Assembly: GCF_000429365.1 (NCBI RefSeq)
Contig: NZ_AUBS01000018.1
Coordinates: 1 to 64,000 of the forward strand
Length of the DNA stretch: 64,000 bases
Direction: 5' to 3'
Origin: Pseudodonghicola xiamenensis DSM 18339
GTDB taxonomy: Bacteria; Pseudomonadota; Alphaproteobacteria; Rhodobacterales; Rhodobacteraceae
Under the pieces are notes generated by a model that saw only the letters and a list, made by a program, of their open reading frames with translations, searched no databases and was not told the origin of the DNA. The translations under genes and the position numbers were made by a program. Shown one piece after another: positions 25,396-33,804 of this stretch (within the stretch, counting starts at the first letter, position 1; the number at the start of each line of letters is the position of its first letter).

Positions 25396-27462
25396 ATGGA
25401 CGCGACCCCGCAACGGGACAAGGGCGCCACTGCCGATTGGAAGATCGGCGTTGATATCGGCGGCACCTTCATGGATTTCTGCGCGCTGGAAACCACCTCT
25501 GGCCGCGTCGCTTCGCTCAAGGTGCTGACAACGCCGGACGATCCCGGGGCGGAGCTGTTGACGGGCTTGCAGTTGCTGGCCGAGCGCGAGGGGCTTGATC
25601 CCACCACGGTCAGCCGTTTCGTGCATGGCACCACGGTGGGCATCAATACCATCATCCAGCGCAAAGGCGCGGATCTGGCGTTGATCACCAACGCCGGTTT
25701 CGAGGATGTGATCGAATTGGCTCGGCTCAGGATGCCGGACATGTATTCCCTGTTTTGCCACCGCCCAGATCCGCTGATTCCGCGCGACCGGATCTTCGGC
25801 ATCCCGGCCCGGCTGCGTGCGGATGGCACCGAGACCACGGCCCCCGACCTGACGACGCTTGCCGAGGCTGTGGCGCGGATTCGCGCCCAGGGGTTGCAGG
25901 GTGTGATCGTGTCCTTCCTGCACAGCTGGCGCGACGGGGCGCAGGAGGCCGCGGTAAAGGCCGAGATCGAGCGCCTTGCCCCGGATCTTTTCGTTTTCAC
26001 CTCGGCCGAGGTCTGGCCGGTTATCCGCGAATATGAACGTACCTCGACCGCAATCCTGAACGGGTATGTGCATCCGCGTGTCTCCGGCTATCTGGAGGCG
26101 TTGGAGGCGCGGCTTGCTGGACAGGGGGTGCCGGCGCGCGCCATGCTGACCAAATCGAACGGCGGGTTGATGAATGCAGCCGAAGGCCGGCGCGATTGTG
26201 TGTCCATGCTGTTGTCTGGCACTGCCTCGGGGGTGATCGGTGCAGCCTGGCTGGCGCGGCAGGCGGGGGAAACAAAGATCCTGACGCTGGATATCGGCGG
26301 CACTTCGGCCGATTTCGCGCTGATCGTCGACGGTCAGGCACAATATGGCACCGGTGAGCTGATCGGGGAGTTCCCGCTCTATATCCCTTCGGTCTCGGTC
26401 AGTTCGATCGGCATCGGCGGTGGGTCTATCGCCAGCGTCGATGCGCAGGGCGTGCTGCGGGTCGGGCCGGAATCGGCGGGTTCCAATCCCGGGCCGGCCT
26501 GCTATGGCCGTGGCGGCACCCGGGCGACGGTGACCGATGCGATGGCGGTCTGCGGTTGGCTGGGCCATACCGCCATGGCCTATGGCCAGCTTTCGATGGA
26601 TGTCGATCTGGCCCGCCAGGCCGTGGGCGTCCTGGCCGAACAGCTTGGCCGGGGCCTTGAGGAAACCGCGCAGGCGATCCTGGATATCGCGGTCTCCGAG
26701 ATGTTTGTCGAGGTCGAAAAGCTTGCCTCGCGCGCAGGTGTCGATCTGCGCGAATTCACCCTGATGCCCTTCGGCGGTGGCGGCCCGATGCTGGGCGCCT
26801 TCCTGGCCCGGGAGCTGGGGCTGGCCAAGGTGATGGCCCCGCGCCGTCCCGGCGTGGTCTCGGCGCTTGGCGGGTTGGTGGCCGATCTGCGCGGCGATTT
26901 CATCCGCACGATCTATGCCGATCTCGATGATGCGGCGCTTTCCTCTTTGCGCCAGGGATTCGAGGCCCTGGCCGAGGAGGGGGCGGCCTGGTTGCGGGTG
27001 CAGGGACATGCGGGCGCGGCGGAGCTGAAGCTTTCGGCGGATATGCGCTATGCCGGGCAAAGCTTCGAGATCGAGGTGGAATTGCAGCCAGATTGGCTGT
27101 CGGACAGGGCCGAGATCGAGCGTGCCTTCCATGAAACGCACCGCCGAATCTATGATTTCGACGACCCGGCAGGCCGGATCGAGGTTGTGAACCTGCGGCT
27201 TTCAGCCATTGGCGCGGGTCCTGCGCTGGACATGCCCGAGGCGGAGGAAACCGGCGGTCGGGCCCAGGCATTGCGCCAGGTGCCCATCTATCTGGGCAGC
27301 CCGCAGGAGATCGCGCTTTATGACCGGACCTCCCTGACCAGCGGGGCGCGGTTCGAAGGGCCTGCCGTCGTGGTGCAGGAGGATACCACCTTCGCCATCC
27401 CCGCCGGGACCGAAGCGCAGATCGACCGCCACCTGAATATCCACCTGAGCTTTGCGGAGTGA
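25396..27462 (+). CDS. hyuA: Hydantoinase/5-oxoprolinase family subunit A
   Basis: The 688-residue product has the ASKHA-type nucleotide-binding pattern at the N-terminus (WKIGVDIGGTFMDF at about 15-28), the RFVHGTTVGINTIIQRKGA segment, a second phosphate-binding motif ILTLDIGGTSADF near 295, and SIGIGGGSIA. These mark HyuA-type ATP-dependent amidohydrolases. With HyuB it opens a cyclic amide (N-methylhydantoin, 5-oxoproline or a lactam) at the cost of ATP. ATG 25396 has GGAAAGGA upstream. Its stop overlaps the region of the hyuB start. The substrate range of this family is wide, so the natural substrate is not assigned. Confidence 0.9.
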   Translation: MDATPQRDKGATADWKIGVDIGGTFMDFCALETTSGRVASLKVLTTPDDPGAELLTGLQLLAEREGLDPTTVSRFVHGTTVGINTIIQRKGADLALITNAGFEDVIELARLRMPDMYSLFCHRPDPLIPRDRIFGIPARLRADGTETTAPDLTTLAEAVARIRAQGLQGVIVSFLHSWRDGAQEAAVKAEIERLAPDLFVFTSAEVWPVIREYERTSTAILNGYVHPRVSGYLEALEARLAGQGVPARAMLTKSNGGLMNAAEGRRDCVSMLLSGTASGVIGAAWLARQAGETKILTLDIGGTSADFALIVDGQAQYGTGELIGEFPLYIPSVSVSSIGIGGGSIASVDAQGVLRVGPESAGSNPGPACYGRGGTRATVTDAMAVCGWLGHTAMAYGQLSMDVDLARQAVGVLAEQLGRGLEETAQAILDIAVSEMFVEVEKLASRAGVDLREFTLMPFGGGGPMLGAFLARELGLAKVMAPRRPGVVSALGGLVADLRGDFIRTIYADLDDAALSSLRQGFEALAEEGAAWLRVQGHAGAAELKLSADMRYAGQSFEIEVELQPDWLSDRAEIERAFHETHRRIYDFDDPAGRIEVVNLRLSAIGAGPALDMPEAEETGGRAQALRQVPIYLGSPQEIALYDRTSLTSGARFEGPAVVVQEDTTFAIPAGTEAQIDRHLNIHLSFAE

Positions 27463-27467
27463 GCCCC

Positions 27468-29453
27468 ATGTTTGACAAAATGACCCTGCAGGTTCTGGCC
27501 AACCACGCCCGGGCAGCGGCCGAGAACATGGCCCATACGCTGCACCGCACCGCCCATTCCGCCTTCGTCAAGGAGACGCAGGATTTCACCGTCATGCTGA
27601 TGGATCGGGCCGGTGATACCTTTGCCGTGCCGATGGATCTGGGCGCGACCTGGTATCCCGGGCTGACCTATGGCCGGGCGATCGACATGATCGGGGATTA
27701 CAGGCCCGGCGATGTGGCGTTTACCAATGATCCCTATTCCGGCCATGTTGCCACCCACGCGCCCGACACCCACCTGTGGAAGCCGGTCTTTGTCGGCGAC
27801 GATATCGTCGCCTGGACCGGTGGCCATATCCACAATACCGACATGGGCGGCGCGGTGCCGGCGTCGCTGTCACGCTCGCTGACCGAGATCCATCAGGAAG
27901 GCATTCGCTTTCCGCCGATGAAGCTGGTGAACGAAGGGGTGTTCGATGAGCAGATCCTGCGGATCATGACCACCAATGTCCGCAAGCCGGAACTGAACAT
28001 CGGTGATATCAAGGCGCTGGTCGGCGCGCTCAATACCGGCGAACGCAAGGTGCTCGCCATGGTCGACCGCTTCGGTAAACAGGGCTTTGTCTCGGGCGTC
28101 GCGGCGCTGCTCGACCAGGCCGAGGCGCAGGCGCGCGATATCCTGCGGGCGATCCCGGACGGCGAATGGGTGTTTGCCGATTATGCCGACGAGGACAGCG
28201 ACAACGCCAATCCCTGCCGGTTGAAACTGACGCTGCGGATCAGCGGGGATGAGGCCATTCTGGATTTCACCGGCTCTGACCCGCAGCTTGCCAGTTCGCT
28301 CAACGTGCCTTCGGGCGGCGACCCGCGGCATACGATCCTGCTCGTCGGCATTTATTACGTGCTCTACACGCTGAACCCGAAGATTCTGCTCAACACCGGG
28401 CTGACGCGGCCCTTCACCTGCATCGCGCCCGAGGGCACGGTATTGAATCCGGTGGCGCCGGCGGCTGTGGGGATGCGGTCCTTGACCTGCGCGCGGCTGC
28501 GGTCGGTGATCTTCGGCGCCTTCAGCCAGGCGGTGCCCGACCGGATGCCCGCAGCGCCGGCAGGCAACAATTGCATCGTCAACGTGATGACCCGCAACGA
28601 ACGCACCCAGAAGACGGTGATCGCGGCGGTGAACCCGGTGGTTGGGGGCGGCGGCGGCATGCCGCATCGCGATGGTACCAACGGGTCGGGGGCCGATGCG
28701 GCATACCTCAAGAACACCCCGATCGAGATCACCGAGACCGAGGTGCCGGTGGAATTCGTCAAATACGGGTTGGCGCAGGATTCTGGCGGCCCCGGCCGTT
28801 GGCGAGGTGGGTTGGCGACGCAGATGGCCTTTCGCGTCTTCGCGCCCGACAGCCGGATCACCGCGCGCAACCGCGATCGGTCGTTCTTCCGGCCCTGGGG
28901 CACGCTGGGCGGCAAGGCGGCCGGCCTGTCGGATATGGTGGTGAACCCCGGCACGGCCGAGGAACGCCGGCTGGGCAATATCGACACTGCCGTGCTGCAA
29001 CCGGGCGATGTACTGGACATCCGGTCCGCTGGCGGTGGCGGGCGCGGCAACCCGATGGAGCGCGAGCCCTGGCGGGTGGCGCAGGATGTGGCGCGCGGCC
29101 ATGTCTCGCTCGCTTCGGCGGAACGCGACTATGGTGTGGTGATCCGCGACGGTCTGGTGGACGAGGCTGCGACGCACGCGTTGCGTGCCAAGGCCGCGCA
29201 TCCCGAAGGGCATTTCCACTATGGGCCCGAACGCGATGGGTACGAGGCGCAGTGGACCGCTGCCGCCTATGATCGGCTGACCGATATTCTCACGGCGCTG
29301 CCGATCCACTGGCGGTTCTTCACCAAGACCGAGATCTTCCGCCGGATCGGCGACCGCACCGGCGCCGCGGGTGTCGAGGCAGCCTTTGCCGAGACCTGCG
29401 CGCGGTTCCCCGAACTGCCGCGCCCGGCACCGGTCGCCGAGGCCGCCGAATGA
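27468..29453 (+). CDS. hyuB: Hydantoinase/5-oxoprolinase family subunit B
   Basis: The 661-residue product carries the HyuB landmarks: FTNDPYSGHVATHAPD near 85, a GGHIHNTDMGGAVPAS stretch near 112 with the metal-binding His/Asp cluster, and DFTGSDPQLASSLNVPSGG near 268. It is the partner of HyuA. Start ATG 27468 is preferred to GTG 27459 because GGAG at 27456-27459 is 8 bases upstream. The C-terminal 50 residues are longer than the hydantoinase core and include EIFRRIGDRTG. The stop overlaps the start of the small ferredoxin-like gene by 4 bases. Confidence 0.9.
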   Translation: MFDKMTLQVLANHARAAAENMAHTLHRTAHSAFVKETQDFTVMLMDRAGDTFAVPMDLGATWYPGLTYGRAIDMIGDYRPGDVAFTNDPYSGHVATHAPDTHLWKPVFVGDDIVAWTGGHIHNTDMGGAVPASLSRSLTEIHQEGIRFPPMKLVNEGVFDEQILRIMTTNVRKPELNIGDIKALVGALNTGERKVLAMVDRFGKQGFVSGVAALLDQAEAQARDILRAIPDGEWVFADYADEDSDNANPCRLKLTLRISGDEAILDFTGSDPQLASSLNVPSGGDPRHTILLVGIYYVLYTLNPKILLNTGLTRPFTCIAPEGTVLNPVAPAAVGMRSLTCARLRSVIFGAFSQAVPDRMPAAPAGNNCIVNVMTRNERTQKTVIAAVNPVVGGGGGMPHRDGTNGSGADAAYLKNTPIEITETEVPVEFVKYGLAQDSGGPGRWRGGLATQMAFRVFAPDSRITARNRDRSFFRPWGTLGGKAAGLSDMVVNPGTAEERRLGNIDTAVLQPGDVLDIRSAGGGGRGNPMEREPWRVAQDVARGHVSLASAERDYGVVIRDGLVDEAATHALRAKAAHPEGHFHYGPERDGYEAQWTAAAYDRLTDILTALPIHWRFFTKTEIFRRIGDRTGAAGVEAAFAETCARFPELPRPAPVAEAAE

Positions 29454-29773
29454 TCGGCGGCGCGCAGGGACGCGTCGTCCGCCTGGCCGAGACCGCCCGC
29501 GCGCCGGTTCGCTTCTGGTTCGATGGCGAAGAGCTGCGCGCACTCAAGGGGGATACCGTACTGACGGCGATCCTGCTGTCGGCACGGGCCCTGCGCCCTT
29601 CTGAATTCGGCCCGGAGGATCGGGCCGGCTTCTGCCTGATGGGCGCCTGTCAGGATTGTTGGGTCTGGCCCGAGACCGGGCCGCGCTTTCGTGCCTGCTC
29701 CACCCCGATTGCCGAGGGCATGCGGCTGCTGAGCCGCCCGCCTGCGCCTTGGCCAGAGGAGAGCGAGGCATGA
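29450..29773 (+). CDS. HcnA-like (2Fe-2S) ferredoxin-like small subunit
   Basis: The 107-residue protein is the size of the gamma subunit of HcnABC/opine-oxidase/sarcosine-oxidase-like enzymes. It shows FWFDGEELRALKGDTVLTAIL, a ubiquitin-like fold segment, and GFCLMGACQDCWV with Cys63, Cys68 and Cys71, followed by FRACSTP with a fourth Cys at about 83, a complete 2Fe-2S ligand set. It would pass electrons between the flavoprotein subunits. It is translationally coupled to hyuB upstream and to the HcnB-like gene downstream by ATGA overlaps. Confidence 0.88.
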   Translation: MIGGAQGRVVRLAETARAPVRFWFDGEELRALKGDTVLTAILLSARALRPSEFGPEDRAGFCLMGACQDCWVWPETGPRFRACSTPIAEGMRLLSRPPAPWPEESEA

Positions 29774-31146
29774 GCCAAACTAGCCAAGGTGCGCGGGTGC
29801 TGATCGTCGGTGCTGGCCCTGCCGGTATCAGGGCCGCCGGAACCCTCTGTGCCGCCGGGCTCAGGCCCATTGTCGTGGATGAAGGCGCCCGGGCCGGCGG
29901 GCAGATCTATCGCCGCCCGCCCAAAGGTTTCACTCGGTCGCCCGAAACGCTCTACGGATCGGAGGCGGCGAAGGCGCGGGCCCTGCATGGAGCCTTCGAC
30001 GCGCTGGTTGCAGCGGATGCGCTGGACTATCTGCCCCGGGCCTCGGTCGTGGCTTTGTCGGACGGGGTGGCGCAGGTGCTGAACGAGGGGCGGATCCGGC
30101 AGGTGCCCTATGACAGGCTACTATTGGCGACCGGGGCGATGGACCGGGTCGCGCCGGTGCCGGGCTGGCAGTCGGCTGGGGTCTATACCCTGGGCGCGGC
30201 GCAGATTGCGCTCAAGGCGCAGGGGGTGGCGCTGGGGCAGCAGATCGTGCTGGCAGGGTCGGGTCCCTTGCTGACCCTTCTGGCCTATCAGTTGCGAAAA
30301 GCCGGGGCGGGGCTGGCTGCTGTTCTGGACACATCGTCCCTGACAACCCAGATGCGCGGCCTGCCGGGGATGCTGGCGCGGCCGGCAGTTGCCCTGCGGG
30401 GCGTCACCATGCGGGCGCGGCTCGGCCGGCTTTATCATTCCGGCGTCACGCTGGAGCGGATCGAGACCGACGCGACCGGCCCGGTGGCGATCCATTGGTG
30501 CGACAGGCGGGGGCGGCCGCGGCGTACCCCCTGCGACATGGTCGGGTTGGGCTGGCACCTGAGGGCCGAGACGCACCTTGCTGATCTTGCCGGAATTGTC
30601 TTCGATTATTCAGAAGTTTGGGCGCAATGGCTGCCGCGTGCCGATGCCATGGGGCGGGCAGGCCAGGGGCGCTATCTGGCCGGTGACGGGCTGCGCATCC
30701 TCGGTGCCGATGGGGCCGAGATTGCCGGGCGTTTGGCGGCCATCGCCTGTCTGCAGGATCTCGGCCTGCCAGCGCCCGATCCGCGGGGGGAGCTGCGCAG
30801 CCGCGCCCGGATGGAACGGTTTGCCCGGGGGCTGGCCCGCGGCTTTCCCTGGCCGGCGCAGATGGTCCGGGCCTTGCCAGACGACAGCATAATCTGCCGC
30901 TGCGAAGGTATCACCGCTGCCGATCTGCGCGCCGGGGCGGTGCTTGGTGGGGCCGAGGCCAACCGGGTCAAGTCTCTGGCCCGGGTCGGCATGGGCCGCT
31001 GCCAGGGCCGCTACTGCCAATTGGCCGGGGCCGAGCTGATCGCGGCGGGGGCAGGGCAGTCGCCGCAGGCGGCTGGACGGCTCAGAGGACAGGCACCGGC
31101 GCGTCCGGTCCCGGCGGGGGCCTATTGCGACGAAACCGGCCAATGA
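29770..31146 (+). CDS. HcnB/OoxA-like FAD/NAD(P)-binding dehydrogenase subunit
   Basis: The 458-residue protein has GAGPAG at 14-19, GARAGGQIYRRPP after it, LLLATGAMDR near 120 and a second Rossmann segment LAGSGPLLTLLAYQL near 160. The C-terminal part (about 375-425) has a BFD-like 2Fe-2S site: ICRCEG followed by GMGRCQGRYC. This is the alpha-subunit architecture of opine oxidases, hydrogen cyanide synthase HcnB and D-hydroxyproline dehydrogenase. It needs a DAO-type beta subunit; the candidate is the gene at 23202-24311 (or 21874-23199), both outside this operon. The start overlaps the small subunit's stop. Confidence 0.87.
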   Translation: MSQTSQGARVLIVGAGPAGIRAAGTLCAAGLRPIVVDEGARAGGQIYRRPPKGFTRSPETLYGSEAAKARALHGAFDALVAADALDYLPRASVVALSDGVAQVLNEGRIRQVPYDRLLLATGAMDRVAPVPGWQSAGVYTLGAAQIALKAQGVALGQQIVLAGSGPLLTLLAYQLRKAGAGLAAVLDTSSLTTQMRGLPGMLARPAVALRGVTMRARLGRLYHSGVTLERIETDATGPVAIHWCDRRGRPRRTPCDMVGLGWHLRAETHLADLAGIVFDYSEVWAQWLPRADAMGRAGQGRYLAGDGLRILGADGAEIAGRLAAIACLQDLGLPAPDPRGELRSRARMERFARGLARGFPWPAQMVRALPDDSIICRCEGITAADLRAGAVLGGAEANRVKSLARVGMGRCQGRYCQLAGAELIAAGAGQSPQAAGRLRGQAPARPVPAGAYCDETGQ

Positions 31147-31158
31147 CCGGCAAAATCT

Positions 31159-31235
31159 TCTGCCCCTGCGACGGGGCAGACAGTGCTTTGTGCTGCCCAG
31201 CACGGCGATACGGCAGCTTCGTTTGCCGTGCTGGG
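31159..31235 (+). promoter_or_regulatory. Two tandem hairpins between the hyu/hcn operon and the next gene
   Basis: TCTGCCCC (31159-31166) pairs with 31173-31180 around TGCGAC. CCCAGCACGGC (31196-31206) pairs perfectly with GCCGTGCTGGG (31225-31235) around an 18-base loop. The first starts 12 bases after the HcnB stop; the second ends 38 bases before the aldehyde dehydrogenase start. Neither has a T run, so they may be a weak terminator, a processing site or a leader structure. Confidence 0.45.
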
Positions 31236-31273
31236 GCATACTTCCCAACACTCTCCTTCTCAAGGATAACGAT

Positions 31274-32737
31274 ATGACCCTTGCCTTCGCGCCCGAAACC
31301 GTCACGCTTCCGACCGGCCACTTCATCGCCGGCGCCTATGTCGAGGGGCCGGCGGCGATCGAAGTGCAGGCGCCCTCTGACGGGCGGGTGCTGGCGGCGA
31401 TCCCCTGCGCCGATGCCGAAATGGTCGACCGCGCGGTCCGTGCCGCCCGAGAGGCGCTGAAGGCCTCGGGCTGGGCCGGCTGGCAGCCGCGTGCGCGGCT
31501 CAAGGCGCTGCACGCCTGGGCCGATCTGATCGAAGCAGAAGCGCCCCGGTTGGCGCAGCTCGAGGCGATCTGTTCGTCGCGGCCCATCCGCCAGGTCATT
31601 GAGGGCGATATCCGTGTCACCGCCGAGCAGATCCGCTTCTTTGCCGAATTTGCCGACAAGGAAGGGGGCGATCTGGTGCCCACGGGGGCGGGATCTGTCG
31701 GGTTCATCGCCGCCGAGCCCTATGGGGTGATCGGCGCGATCACACCGTGGAATTTCCCGATCTCCATGGCGGGCTGGAAGTTTGGGCCGGCGTTGGCCGC
31801 TGGCAATGCGGTGGTGCTGAAACCGTCGGAGATGACGCCTTTCTCAACCCTCTACATGGCCGAACTTTCGGTCAAGGCGGGCATTCCGGCGGGGCTGATC
31901 AATATCGTTCTGGGCGATGGCCCGGTGACCGGCAACGCGATCACCGGCCATCCGGGCATTGACAAGGTTTCGTTCACCGGCTCCACCCGGGCCGGCAGCG
32001 CGATCATGGAAAACATCGCACGTCACGATATCAAACCGATGACGCTGGAATTGGGCGGCAAGAGCCCGCAGGTGGTCTTTGCCGATGCCGATCTGGATCG
32101 CGCCGCCGATTGTCTGGCGCGCGGCATCCTGCCGAACGCGGGCCAATTCTGCGTTGCCGGGTCGCGCATGATCGTTCAGCGCGAGATTGCCGACGCGCTG
32201 ATGGAAAAGCTGACCGCACGTTTCGCGGCGGAGCGCCCCGCAGCCACCTGGGACGATCCGGCGGGATTCTCTCCGATCATTTCGGAGCGGCAGCTCAACC
32301 GGATCGACGGCATCGTGCGCGCCGCCCGGGAGCAAGGGGCAGAATTGATCTGCGGCGGCACCCGTTTCGACCGCCAGGGCAGTTATTATCAGCCGACGCT
32401 GATCGCCGGCGTGACCGAAACAAACCCGGCAGTGACCGAAGAGATCTTCGGCCCTGTCGCCACCTTCCAGACCTTCGGGACCGAGGAAGAGGCCATCGCC
32501 CTGGCCAGTCATCCGACCTATGGCCTCTGCGCCGGTCTGCACAGCCGCGATCTGTCGCGCACCATGCGGATGATCGGAGCGCTGCAGGCCGGCACTGTCT
32601 GGGTCAACCGTTACGGTCGGTCGCTCGATCATATCCTGCCGACCGGTGGCTGGAAGTCGAGCGGGCTGGGCAAGGATCTGGGTCGTGAGGCCTTTCTTGC
32701 CAATCGCCGGACAAAATCCGTTCTGATCGACCTTTGA
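31274..32737 (+). CDS. NAD(P)-dependent aldehyde dehydrogenase
   Basis: The 487-residue protein has ITPWNFPISMAGWKFGPALA (about 155-174), the base motif ELGGKSPQ, the nucleophile Cys293 in NAGQFCVAGS, and EEIFGPVATFQTF. It belongs to the betaine/phenylacetaldehyde-like group of ALDHs; the exact substrate is not readable. AAGGA lies 5-9 bases upstream of ATG 31274. It is followed after 19 bases by a tartrate/D-malate-type dehydrogenase and then GabD, so the three form a metabolic operon downstream of the oxidases. Confidence 0.9.
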   Translation: MTLAFAPETVTLPTGHFIAGAYVEGPAAIEVQAPSDGRVLAAIPCADAEMVDRAVRAAREALKASGWAGWQPRARLKALHAWADLIEAEAPRLAQLEAICSSRPIRQVIEGDIRVTAEQIRFFAEFADKEGGDLVPTGAGSVGFIAAEPYGVIGAITPWNFPISMAGWKFGPALAAGNAVVLKPSEMTPFSTLYMAELSVKAGIPAGLINIVLGDGPVTGNAITGHPGIDKVSFTGSTRAGSAIMENIARHDIKPMTLELGGKSPQVVFADADLDRAADCLARGILPNAGQFCVAGSRMIVQREIADALMEKLTARFAAERPAATWDDPAGFSPIISERQLNRIDGIVRAAREQGAELICGGTRFDRQGSYYQPTLIAGVTETNPAVTEEIFGPVATFQTFGTEEEAIALASHPTYGLCAGLHSRDLSRTMRMIGALQAGTVWVNRYGRSLDHILPTGGWKSSGLGKDLGREAFLANRRTKSVLIDL

Positions 32738-32756
32738 ACGCCCCAAGGAGCCCCGC

Positions 32757-33803
32757 ATGAAAACCCATAAACTTGCCCTGATCCCCGGCGACGGGATCGG
32801 CGTGGATGTCACCGACGCGACGATGGAAGTGCTGGCCGCGGCCGGCACCCAATTCGGCTTTGCGCTGGAAACCGAGACCTTCCCCTGGTCTTGCGAATAC
32901 TATCTGCAGACTGGCGCGATGATGCCCGAAGACGGGATCGAAACGCTCGGTGGTTTCGACGCGATCTACTTGGGTGCGGTCGGCTGGCCGGCGACGGTGC
33001 CGGATTCGGTGTCGCTCCATGGGCTATTGTTGCCGATCCGCAAGGCCTTCAACCAATATGCCAACATCCGGCCGCACCGGCTTCTGCCGGGTGTCGAGGG
33101 GCCGTTGAAAGCGGAAGGCTTCGATATCCTCTGCATCCGCGAGAACACCGAAGGCGAATACTCCGGCGCCGGTGGCCGCGTGCATCAGGGCAAGGATAAC
33201 GAAGTTGCCACCGAAGTCGCGATCTTCACCCGCAAGGGGGTGGAGCGGATCATCCGTTTCGGCTTTGAACAGGCGCGGGCCCGGCGGGGGCACCTGACTT
33301 CGGTCACCAAGTCGAACGCGCAGAAATATTCGATGGTATTCTGGGACGAGGTGACGAAGGAGATCGCCGCCGAGTATCCCGACGTCACCGTCAGCCACAT
33401 GCATATCGACGCGATGGCGGCAAAGATGGTGATGGCGCCCGAAAGTCTTGATGTGATCGTCGCTTCGAACCTCTTCGGCGATATCCTCACCGATTTGGGG
33501 GCCGCGATCCAAGGCGGGCTGGGCTTCGCGGCCTCGGCCAACATCTGTCCCGATCGTTCGGGGCCCTCGATGTTCGAACCGGTGCATGGGTCTGCTCCGG
33601 ATATTGCCGGCAAGAACATCGCCAACCCGATTGCCGCGATCTGGTCCGGCGCGATGATGCTGGAGCACCTGGGCGAAGGGGAGGCTGCTGCCGCCGTGCT
33701 TGCCGCGATCGAGGCCGTCACCGCCCAGGGCATCGGCACGCGCCCGGGCAAGAGCACCACTGACGAGATTACTGCGGCAATCAAGGCCGCGCTGGAGAAG
33801 TAA
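32757..33803 (+). CDS. Tartrate/D-malate dehydrogenase-like enzyme (isocitrate/isopropylmalate family)
   Basis: The 348-residue protein has LIPGDGIGVDV at the N-terminus, the substrate-binding Arg set in KAFNQYANIRPHRLL, IRENTEGEYSGAGGR, the Lys in TSVTKSNAQKYSM, and HGSAPDIAGKNIANP for NAD. The replacement of the isocitrate/isopropylmalate gamma-binding residues and the EYSGAGGR text match the TtuC/DmlA group, which oxidises D-malate or tartrate with decarboxylation. AAGGAG lies upstream of the ATG, and the stop is one base from the gabD start. Other beta-decarboxylating substrates, such as a 3-substituted malate, cannot be excluded. Confidence 0.85.
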   Translation: MKTHKLALIPGDGIGVDVTDATMEVLAAAGTQFGFALETETFPWSCEYYLQTGAMMPEDGIETLGGFDAIYLGAVGWPATVPDSVSLHGLLLPIRKAFNQYANIRPHRLLPGVEGPLKAEGFDILCIRENTEGEYSGAGGRVHQGKDNEVATEVAIFTRKGVERIIRFGFEQARARRGHLTSVTKSNAQKYSMVFWDEVTKEIAAEYPDVTVSHMHIDAMAAKMVMAPESLDVIVASNLFGDILTDLGAAIQGGLGFAASANICPDRSGPSMFEPVHGSAPDIAGKNIANPIAAIWSGAMMLEHLGEGEAAAAVLAAIEAVTAQGIGTRPGKSTTDEITAAIKAALEK

Positions 33804-33804
33804 G

